From the NCBI GenBank assembly GCA_030152275.1, contig JASLHF010000115.1, positions 1-27,936 of the forward strand: 27,936 bases of DNA, read 5' to 3'. Position numbers and translations under genes: made by a program. This DNA comes from Acinetobacter sp. Its GTDB lineage: Bacteria > Pseudomonadota > Gammaproteobacteria > Pseudomonadales > Moraxellaceae. Below are positions 7,623 through 15,500 of the stretch, piece by piece (position 1 is the first letter of the stretch; the number at the start of each line of letters is the position of its first letter). The notes beneath the pieces were generated by a model, which did no database searches, had not been told where the DNA came from, and worked only from the letters and a program-made list of their open reading frames with translations.

Positions 7623-8549
7623 ATGGCCAGCAGCCTGTTAATTTTATTAGATGACATTGCTTCTGTTTTGGATGATGTCGCAGTCATGAGCAAAATGGCC
7701 GCAAAAAAAACCGCTGGAGTTCTAGGGGATGATTTGGCGCTGAATGCACAACAGGTAAGCGGTGTGCGTTCTGAGCGGGAGCTGCCGGTAGTTTGGGGGG
7801 TGGCAAAAGGTTCATTCATTAACAAACTGATTTTAGTGCCCTTGGCATTGTTGATTAGTGTTATTGCGCCGTGGGCAATCAATCCGCTGCTGATGCTTGG
7901 CGGCCTGTTTCTTTGTTATGAGGGGGTAGAGAAAGTTTTACACAGCCTGCATCATCAAAAAGCGAAAAGCGAAGAAGATGCTGAGGCAGAGTTTAAGCAA
8001 ATTGAAACCGATTTGGCGCAGTTCGAAAAACAGAAAATAAAAGGCGCTATCCGTACAGATTTTATTTTGTCCGCTGAAATTGTGGTGATTTCATTGGGGA
8101 CAGTTGCTGATGCCGAATTTACTTCTAAGCTGATGGTACTGTCTATTATTGCCGTGGTTATGACAATTGGCGTCTACGGCTTTGTGGCCATGATTGTCAA
8201 AATTGATGATTTAGGCTTGTATTTAACAGAGCAGGTTTCAAACGCTAAACAGACGATTGGCCGCGGTCTGCTGTCATTCGCACCGAAACTAATGAAAACA
8301 CTGACAGTTGTCGGCACTATTGCGATGTTTTTGGTTGGCGGCGGCATTATTAATCATGCTGTGCCTAAATTGCATCATTTAATCGAGGATACTGCGGATC
8401 ATGCGGAATTGATCCCAAGTTTTGGCAATATCATTGGCGCGCTGACACCGACGCTGCTGAATTTGCTGATTGGTTTTATCGCTGGCCTGATTGTTTTGCT
8501 GGCGGTGAATGGATTTCAAAAAATCCGCACAAAATCTAAAGAAGCATAA
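7623..8549 (+). CDS. DUF808 (YedI-type) inner membrane protein
   Basis: A 308-residue integral membrane protein. The N-terminal SLLILLDDIASVLDDVAVMSK and the following AGVLGDDLALNAQQVSG are the hallmark of the DUF808/YedI family. Hydrophobic segments at about residues 63-100, 142-195, 228-250 and 275-300 indicate several membrane spans; a charged, probably cytoplasmic loop (HHQKAKSEEDAEAEFKQIE) lies between the first two groups. The biochemical role of the family is unknown; transport has been suggested. AAAGGA lies 9 nt before the ATG. The YpfJ-type protease gene starts 51 bp downstream with no terminator between them, so the two are probably co-transcribed. Confidence 0.88.
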   Translation: MASSLLILLDDIASVLDDVAVMSKMAAKKTAGVLGDDLALNAQQVSGVRSERELPVVWGVAKGSFINKLILVPLALLISVIAPWAINPLLMLGGLFLCYEGVEKVLHSLHHQKAKSEEDAEAEFKQIETDLAQFEKQKIKGAIRTDFILSAEIVVISLGTVADAEFTSKLMVLSIIAVVMTIGVYGFVAMIVKIDDLGLYLTEQVSNAKQTIGRGLLSFAPKLMKTLTVVGTIAMFLVGGGIINHAVPKLHHLIEDTADHAELIPSFGNIIGALTPTLLNLLIGFIAGLIVLLAVNGFQKIRTKSKEA

Positions 8550-8600
8550 ATCTTAAAAGCGAGATAAAATCGCTTTAAGTACAAAAGAAGGATCACTGCT

Positions 8601-9506
8601 ATGCAATGGAAAGGACGTAGAGTCAGCAGCAATGTAGAAGACCGCCGCGGCGGTGGCGGCGCAAAAGCTGGAGGCATCAGTATTTTAGGCTTGGTGGTGG
8701 CATTTGTGGCATGGAAGTTTTTTGGTGTTGATCCGCAGCAGGCTTATCAAGCCACCAAGCAGGTGACACAGCAAACCTCATCTGCAGAAACCAAAGGCCT
8801 TGATCATCCCACGGCAGAACAGCAGGAGTCGATGGATTTTGTCGGAACGGTACTGGCTGATACAGAAGATACGTGGTCGCAAATTTTTAAAACACAGCTG
8901 AATGCGCAGTATCAGCCTCCTAAACTGGTGATGTTTAATGGCACAGTAACGTCAGGCTGCGGCACAGCACAGGCGGCAATGGGGCCGTTTTATTGCCCGG
9001 CTGATCAAAAAGTTTATATTGATACTTCATTCTTTAAAGATATGCGCACACAAATGGGCATCACGGGTGAGAAGAATAAAACTGAACTTTCCCGCAATGA
9101 TCAGGCTGGTGATTTTGCACTGGCATATGTTGTTGCGCATGAAGTTGGACATCATGTACAAAATCTTTTGGGCATATCTTCTCAAGCACAGCAGGCGCAA
9201 GCGAAAAGCTCAAAAGTGCAAGCCAATCAGATTTCTGTACGTGTAGAGTTACAGGCGGACTGCTTTGCCGGTGTTTGGGCTTATCATAACAATGAGCGCA
9301 CTAAATTCTTAGAAGCTGGCGACATTGAAGAAGCTATGGATGCCGCCCATAAAATTGGTGATGACTACCTGCAAAAAAGCGCAACAGGCCAAGTGGTTCC
9401 GGACAGCTTTACCCATGGCACCAGTCAGCAGCGTATGACGTGGTTCCAAAAAGGGTTACAGTCTGGCCAAATTGAAAGCTGTGATACCTTTAACAACCCG
9501 ATTTAA
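8601..9506 (+). CDS. ypfJ: YpfJ-type neutral zinc metallopeptidase
   Basis: A 301-residue membrane-anchored protease. The zinc-binding motif HEVGH is at residues 180-184, followed by a conserved VELQADCFAGVWA segment likely to supply the third ligand. An N-terminal charged and Gly-rich lead (MQWKGRR, RRGGGG) precedes one membrane segment (about residues 25-42), so the catalytic domain is likely periplasmic. The CGTAQAAMGPFYCPAD segment, with two cysteines, is typical of the family. Substrate unknown. AGAAGGA lies upstream of the ATG. It follows the DUF808 gene closely; a small hairpin (8556-8562 with 8570-8576, no T-run) sits in the gap. Confidence 0.9.
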   Translation: MQWKGRRVSSNVEDRRGGGGAKAGGISILGLVVAFVAWKFFGVDPQQAYQATKQVTQQTSSAETKGLDHPTAEQQESMDFVGTVLADTEDTWSQIFKTQLNAQYQPPKLVMFNGTVTSGCGTAQAAMGPFYCPADQKVYIDTSFFKDMRTQMGITGEKNKTELSRNDQAGDFALAYVVAHEVGHHVQNLLGISSQAQQAQAKSSKVQANQISVRVELQADCFAGVWAYHNNERTKFLEAGDIEEAMDAAHKIGDDYLQKSATGQVVPDSFTHGTSQQRMTWFQKGLQSGQIESCDTFNNPI

Positions 9507-9636
9507 TACTTTATCTGCAGTGACGCCAATGTTTTAAGGCGGATAACGCTGCGGTCTTACTGCCCCTTATATTTAGCATGCAGCAATGAATTTTTTGAAA
9601 TTTTATCTTCAGTAGTAAAAGCAGTAAAAGCAATTT

Positions 9637-9664
9637 AAAAGAGCCTGTCATCAGGCTCTTTTTA
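9637..9664 (+). terminator. Terminator of the DUF808-ypfJ unit
   Basis: AAAAGAGCCTG (9637-9647), tetraloop TCAT, CAGGCTCTTTTT (9652-9663), about 130 nt after the ypfJ stop. Confidence 0.9.
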
Positions 9665-9787
9665 GATAGTTTTTACATTAATTGTTCCGTACATACGCTT
9701 TGTTTGGGTTAAATCAGCGGTGCAATTTTATGCAGAAGGTCTTTGCTTGAGCCGCGTAATGAAGGATGATGGGCCTAAAGATACATG

Positions 9788-10342
9788 TTATTTCGACATA
9801 AATTTTTTGAAATTTCGCAAAATTCGAATGCTGACATATAGTGCTGCCAAAGCAAATAAGGCTATCCCGCAGAGTGTATATTTCAAGCTTGAAATATCGC
9901 TGGCATAAAATTGCTCAATTTGCGCCGGCGTATATTGCAAAGTTTGTATTTGCTGAGTTCGGCTGTCACTGAAACTGACTTTGGAGATATAGAAAAAATT
10001 ACCAGCGTGAATTAATTCTGTGCTTGAAATCATGCGGGTGTGCTGCTGATTATAGGCTTCTGTACAGATTTGCGGATAATGCGCGCATGCGCTTTTGGCC
10101 ACATAACCATTTTGTGCAATCGCAATATACACTGCAGGATCAGGCTTATTGGTATTAGACAGCAGCACCAGCTGTTCTGCAGGCGTCGACTTTAATTCAA
10201 TGGTTTTGGCGTTATTCAGATTTTGCTGTGCCTGGAAAATTTCCTGCGCTTTGGCAAAACAGGTTAGCACTAAGGCGCCAGTCACTAAAAAAATGACGGC
10301 GGCAAAGCAGGCGCGAAAAATAAGCTTAATGGTATGGTGCAT
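9788..10342 (-). CDS. Hypothetical protein with two membrane segments
   Basis: A 184-residue protein I do not recognise. From the preferred ATG (10342) it has an N-terminal membrane segment (about residues 8-30, AAVIFLVTGALVLTCF), a roughly 120-residue polar region with two cysteines (SACAHYPQICTEAY), and a C-terminal membrane segment (YTLCGIALFALAALYVSIRIL) followed by a basic tail (RNFKKFMSK). This suggests an inner membrane protein whose middle faces the periplasm, with a possible disulfide. A longer frame starts at a TTG (10447), but its extra 35 residues are Cys/His-rich and look non-coding. No clear ribosome binding site for either start. Monocistronic and divergent from the antiporter gene. 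Confidence 0.6.
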   Translation of the reverse strand: MHHTIKLIFRACFAAVIFLVTGALVLTCFAKAQEIFQAQQNLNNAKTIELKSTPAEQLVLLSNTNKPDPAVYIAIAQNGYVAKSACAHYPQICTEAYNQQHTRMISSTELIHAGNFFYISKVSFSDSRTQQIQTLQYTPAQIEQFYASDISSLKYTLCGIALFALAALYVSIRILRNFKKFMSK

Positions 10343-10473
10343 AGAACAACCGCAGTGTGAAAGCCAATGAGCGGAACATAAAGAAATTGCTGCGCAATAT
10401 GGTATAGCATCTGCATCAAAAATGTGAAATAAACTTAATTTATACAAGCGCGAGTTTTGATACTCGCTACAAT

Positions 10474-10518
10474 ATTTGGAAAATAAATGACTTTTAATTT
10501 GTCATTTATTTTTCAAAT
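10474..10518. promoter_or_regulatory. Long inverted repeat ahead of the antiporter gene
   Basis: Two 18-nt arms (10474-10491 and 10501-10518), complementary at every position except one G-T pair, flank a 9-nt TTTTAATTT spacer. The inner 12 bp (AAAATAAATGAC / GTCATTTATTTT) are perfect. It lies 50 nt before the antiporter start. A smaller perfect repeat GCGAGT/ACTCGC (10450-10455, 10462-10467) sits next to it. It could be an operator, an mRNA leader hairpin or a terminator-like structure; the sequence does not decide which. Confidence 0.6.
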
Positions 10519-10568
10519 AGATGTTTTGGATTCCCTCGACCGCACAGCAGCTCTAAATTGGATACAGA

Positions 10569-12068
10569 ATGGGAAACTTTTTTTTCTTACAGGTTTTTAC
10601 TGTCATTTTTGCACTTTCTATTGCAACGACAATTTTCAATAAGCGCATATTAGGCTTTCCGCAGGCCATTGGCGTTCCCATTGTTTCAGCGATTTTTGTA
10701 TTTATTCTGCAATGGGGCGCCAGCCTGCTGAACGGCAATCAGTTTGTGACCATTAATATTCACAATATTGAAGAAGCCGTCCGCCATATCGATTTTTATG
10801 ATTTTTTAATTAATGGGGTCATCTGTTTTATCCTAACCTCGTCTGCTTTGAAATTTAAAGTATCCGATTTACGCATTCACTGGAAACCCATCAGTATTTT
10901 GGCCAGTATCGCGCTGGTGCTGTGTGCAACTTTTTTTGGTATCGCATTATATGGCTATCAGTTTTTAGTTGGACAGCATGTTGATTTGCTTGTCCTGCTG
11001 CTGCTTGGCGCCGCCTTAGGGGCAACCGACCCGATTGGGGTAAAAGGTGTACTGAGCTCCGTGCGAGCGCCTCATCATTTGATCGTGAAGCTAGAGGGTG
11101 AGTCGCTATTTAACGATGCAATGTGTATTGCCTTATTTATGACTTTGCTGAATGTGCTTAAGGGTGAGCATTTTACAGTGATTGGCGTACTCGAAACGTT
11201 GCTGTATGAAATTGCGGTTGCTGTAATTATTGGCTGGGGTTTTGGACAAGGTATTTTACGTTTGCTGCGAGGCAAGCATGAAATGGAATCTTTGATTCTA
11301 ACCACGGCACTGCTGGCTTGCGGCTCTTATTTGGTTGCACTGTTTGCCCATGCCTCCGCACCTATTGCTTGCGTCATTGGGGGCTTAATTGTCGGTAACC
11401 GCTGGAAAGAGATTTTGGAAGGCCGGGAGATCAGAGAAATCAACCATTTTTGGCACACGGTTGAAGGCATTATTAATTCTTTCTTATTTACTTTGATTGG
11501 CCTGGAATTGTTTATTCTTGATTTAAGCATCAGCTTGATTTTAGGTGGCATCGTAGCATTCCTGATTTTGCATGCGTCGCGCTTTGCAGCTAATTATTTG
11601 TCCTTTGCTTTTTTTCCAAGTTTCCGCAAAAAAAGCTACAACGGCAGTTTGGCCATACTCTCATGGGGCGGTGTGCGCGGCGGTATTTCTCTGGCTTTGA
11701 TTTTGGCAGTGGCCAACGTACCGCAGTTAAGTGAATACAGCAGTATTTTGATTGGCTACACTTTTATTGCGGTATTGATGTCTGGTGTAGTGTGCGGATT
11801 GGGACTTCCGGCGGTCATGAATGCGTTTTATCACAATCCGAATGAAGAAACGCAAGGCTTTAAAGGCTGGTATCAGCGCATGTGCCATAGAATGAACCGT
11901 AAAGGCTTTCAGTATATTGTGGGTGAAGATGCCAATGGCAATGAAACGATTACCGTCTATAAGCCGGAAAGCCTAATTGATGAAAAAGCGGATGATGGAG
12001 TCGCTGCCGTACATAATCCTGAGCGTGTACAGGAAGTCAAACGGCTGGAAAATCCTGAAAATTTTTAG
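10569..12068 (+). CDS. Na+/H+ antiporter, CPA1/NhaP type
   Basis: A 499-residue polytopic inner membrane protein that should exchange Na+ (or K+) for protons and help pH and salt homeostasis. About 11-12 hydrophobic segments fill residues 1-425. The family signatures are present: ATDPIG at residues 152-157 with the ion-binding Asp154, and EGESLFND at 176-183 with the conserved Asn-Asp pair. The later SWGGVRGGISLAL is another CPA1 hallmark. A hydrophilic cytoplasmic tail of about 70 residues follows. The ATG at 10569 has no good Shine-Dalgarno sequence. Transcribed alone; a large inverted repeat lies in its leader region. Ion preference cannot be read from sequence. Confidence 0.9.
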   Translation: MGNFFFLQVFTVIFALSIATTIFNKRILGFPQAIGVPIVSAIFVFILQWGASLLNGNQFVTINIHNIEEAVRHIDFYDFLINGVICFILTSSALKFKVSDLRIHWKPISILASIALVLCATFFGIALYGYQFLVGQHVDLLVLLLLGAALGATDPIGVKGVLSSVRAPHHLIVKLEGESLFNDAMCIALFMTLLNVLKGEHFTVIGVLETLLYEIAVAVIIGWGFGQGILRLLRGKHEMESLILTTALLACGSYLVALFAHASAPIACVIGGLIVGNRWKEILEGREIREINHFWHTVEGIINSFLFTLIGLELFILDLSISLILGGIVAFLILHASRFAANYLSFAFFPSFRKKSYNGSLAILSWGGVRGGISLALILAVANVPQLSEYSSILIGYTFIAVLMSGVVCGLGLPAVMNAFYHNPNEETQGFKGWYQRMCHRMNRKGFQYIVGEDANGNETITVYKPESLIDEKADDGVAAVHNPERVQEVKRLENPENF

Positions 12069-12092
12069 GTATTTAATCCTGAGCATTCACTT

Positions 12093-12126
12093 AAAGGCTT
12101 GTCAATACAGTATTGCCAAGCCTTTT
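12093..12126 (+). terminator. Antiporter gene terminator
   Basis: AAAGGCTTG (12093-12101) pairs with CAAGCCTTT (12117-12125); the loop also pairs CAATA/TATTG, giving a long stem with one mismatch and a T-run of five. Confidence 0.85.
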
Positions 12127-12280
12127 TATCTGTATTTTCAGTCTAAAGGACGACGGCTTGATTATGTGCAGGAAATGTTTAAGTCAGCTTTACATACAGA
12201 AACAATCTTTGGGAATTGGCTGATTCAGGCTTGAAATTGCTTTAAAAATATCGGGTGGAGAAAATTGTAAAGTTAAAAAA

Positions 12281-12296
12281 TGTGATGAAAATCACA
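12281..12296. promoter_or_regulatory. CRP/Vfr-type binding site
   Basis: TGTGA-TGAAAA-TCACA is an exact TGTGA-N6-TCACA palindrome, the core recognition sequence of the CRP/Vfr family. It lies about 95-130 bp ahead of the likely transcript starts of the adhesin gene. The binding role in this organism is inferred from the match alone. Confidence 0.5.
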
Positions 12297-12401
12297 AAAA
12301 ATAAGTCTATGTTATTTAATGTAAATTTGCATAAAAAGATAAATAATTGACAAAATAAAAGCGTTCATTTTCATACAATTGTACAAAAAAAATACAAAAC
12401 G

Positions 12402-12410
12402 TGATATAAA
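12402..12410 (+). promoter_or_regulatory. Possible extended -10 promoter of the adhesin gene
   Basis: TG-A-TATAAA matches an extended -10 element. No good -35 lies 17 bp upstream. An alternative is TTGACA at 12347-12352 with TCATAC (12371-12376, spacer 18). Either gives an AU-rich leader of more than 100 nt. Confidence 0.35.
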
Positions 12411-12530
12411 ACACGCAATTTAAATAAGTTTCTAATGAATTGTATTTAAATGAATTATTAACAAAAAACAATTCATTACAAAAGCTAACACTTAAAAACA
12501 CCTTATTAAAAAAAATTAGAGGGTTTGGTT

Positions 12531-15500
12531 ATGACACAAATTTCCGTAATTTCAAAGGAAAGTCACGTTCTGTTAAATCAGGTTGATGCGAACAATGTCA
12601 GCCTGACAGAAAATTCTGTCGTGGTGATTAAAGTGCCGAAAGAAGATGTTGCTTCGATTACGCGCAGCGGCGACAGCGCCTTGATTAATCTCAAAAATGG
12701 GGAAGTGATTGTTGTTGAAAATTATTTCAACAGTGCAAGCCCAGACAATAGTTTGGTGTTTGAAGGTCAAGATGGCAGCCTGTATTGGGCAAAATTTACA
12801 GACTCAACTGGCGCAATTGCGGATGTTATTCAATACCAGCCGATTACAGAAATTGAACCGCTCTTATATAAAGACTCATTAACCGGTGTAATTTTACCGT
12901 GGGCGCTTGGAGCAGGCGGCGCAGGTTTAATTGGGGCTGCAGCCAGCAGTGGCGGTTCTTCTGATGACAATAATCAGCCAGCGCCAGCAGCGGTCAAACC
13001 AAAAACGCTTTCTGACTTCGAAGTCTCTGATAATGCAGAGCCAAAAGTTGGCAAAATTTTGTCTGGACAATCTACTAATGATAAGACGCCAGTCGTTTCA
13101 GGCACCGGGGCAGAAGCTGGCGCAGAAATTAAAATTTATGACGGCAATACATTGGTTGCAGAAACTACTGCCAAAGCGGACGGCACATGGTCTGTAGAAG
13201 TGCCGAAAGAACTGGCAGACGGCAGTCATGCTTTCACTGTTACTCAAACCGTAAATGGCGCAGAAAGCGATAAATCATCGCCGCTTGAATTTACTATTGA
13301 TACCGCAGGCCCATCTGTCAGCATTAATCCGCTAGAGCCAACCAATAATGACATGCCGGTAATCAGCGGAAAAACAGATAAAGACGCTTCTGTGCAAGTC
13401 GTTATTACAGATCAAGATGGTAAAGAAATTGAATCAGGCCAAGCTCAAGTTGATACTGATGGCAATTGGACGTATACGCCTAAAAATCCTTTGCCGGAAG
13501 GCGGCTATAACATCGATGTAACCGCAACAGATCCGTCTGGCAATGATTCTAATGCGCACAGCGGTGATTTAAATATTGATACGCATGCGCCGGCAATTAC
13601 GGTCAATCCATTAAATTTGACCAAAGACAGCACGCCTGAAATTGGCGGTACAGTCACTCAGGATCAGGGTGATAACGCGGCAGTCACTGTGACGGTTTAT
13701 GATGCCAGCAGCAAAGCGGTTGACAGCGGCGATGCTCAGCTGGGCGCTAACGGCACGTGGTCTTATACACCGTCAAAACCGCTTGCAGACGGCAGTTATC
13801 GTGTTGAAGCGACAGTGACAGACGCTGCAGGCAACAGCGCCAAAGCGCAAGGTTCTGGCTTGACTGTTGACACCCATGCACCTGTGCTGACCATTGATCC
13901 ATTGCACAATACCGCGAATGCTCAGCCTGAAATCAGCGGCACGACTGATTCAGAAACACCTGTGCATGTTGCAGTCAAAGACGGCGCTGGACAAGTTATT
14001 GATTCTGGTAATGCCATGCCAAATACAGATGGCACTTGGAGCTATACGCCAAGTACTGCATTGCCAAAAGGCGATTACACAGTTGAAGTGACATCTACAG
14101 ATGCTGCAGGCAATGAAGGTCATGAAAGCGCAGCTGGCTTAAACATCGACCCGACGGCATTAAATGTAACAATTGATTCGTTAAGCGCAACCAATGCAGT
14201 TGAACCGCACATTACCGGTACGACAGACAATGGCGCCACCGTGAATGTGACAGTTTACAACAGCGCAAATCAGCCAGTCAGTTCCGGTGCAGCCACCGTC
14301 AGCGGCGATAAATGGACCTATACGCCTGACCAGCCTCTGCTGGACGGCAGCTATACTGTGGTTGCCGAAGCCGCCAACAGCTTCGGTCAAAAAGCAACTG
14401 CTAACGCATCTGGCCTGATTGTAGATACTCAAAACCCGACGGTGACCATTGATGCATTAACGCAGACCAATGATGCAACACCTGAAATTTCTGGCACAGT
14501 GAATGAGCCTAATGCAAAAGTTAAAGTTGAAATTTTAGATGCAGGCAATAACGTTGTTGCAAGCGGCGAGGCTGATGTAGATGCAGACGGGAGGTGGCAT
14601 TTCACACCGGATGATGCGCTGGATGATGCGCAATATCATGTTAAAGTGACTGCTGTCGACCCAGCTGGAAATATCGGCAATGATCAGGCCAGCGGCTTAT
14701 GTGTTGATACAGTTCCGCCAGCGATTACACTTGATCCTGTAGGGCCAACCAATAACACGCTTCCTGTGATTTCAGGCACAGTCGGTGAAGACGGCCTTAA
14801 AGTAACGGTGAATGTTGTTGATTCACAAGGCAACAGCGTGCCGGGAACAGTGGTTGTTGATGATGCAAATCATACGTGGACATTTACCCCGTCTGATGAA
14901 TTAAAAGACGGTAACTACACTATTACGGTAATTGCAGAAGACGGCGCAGGCAATCAAAGTCCGATTACGGATACCGGACTGTGTGTTGACACTGTAGCGC
15001 CAACTGTTGATATCGATAATCTATTTGGCGCGGTGGCAGCGCGCATGCTGATGAGTGTATCAACTGCCTCTAATTTGCCTCAAACGAATCAATTAAAGCC
15101 GACATTTACAGGCACCTCGACCAAAAGTGTTGAGGTGGATATTTATCTGCAAGATCAATCGGGTAAAACTATTGAATCAGGCAAAGCGCAATTGGACAGC
15201 ACAACAGGCAAATGGACTTATACGCCAGTCAATGAACTGGCTGAAGGCTATTATATGCTTCAAGCGATTTCCAAAGATGCCGTTGGCAATCAAAGTGAGC
15301 CTGCAGCTAAAGCATTTATAATTGATATTCAAAAACCGATTCTTGAAATTGAAGATGTTGGCTTGACCAATAATGCTACCCCTGATGTGAAGGGTAAGGT
15401 CAATGAGCCGAATTCTACAGTTAATATTACGGTAAGTAAGCCGAATGGCGACATTATTGAAACTGGAAAAGCGCTGGTAGCTGCTGACGGTTCATGGACG

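Larger units (their letters stand above)
12127..12530. other. Upstream region of the giant adhesin gene
   Basis: About 400 bp, very AT-rich towards the right. It holds a CRP-type palindrome (12281-12296), a TTGACA (12347-12352) with an imperfect -10, and an extended -10 TGATATAAA (12402-12410). A long A/T-rich leader follows to the ATG at 12531. I see no protein gene here. Confidence 0.55.

Noticed and set aside
7574..7882. 102-codon frame antisense to the DUF808 gene
   Set aside because: Covers the well-supported DUF808 start on the other strand and resembles nothing.
10342..10447. Upstream TTG start extending the two-TM protein by 35 residues
   Set aside because: The added residues are Cys/His/Ser-rich and not protein-like, and the ATG at 10342 places a proper membrane segment near the N-terminus.
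12316..12501. 61-codon minus-strand frame upstream of the adhesin
   Set aside because: Composed of Phe, Tyr, Asn and Leu from an A/T-rich promoter region; no start signal or motif.
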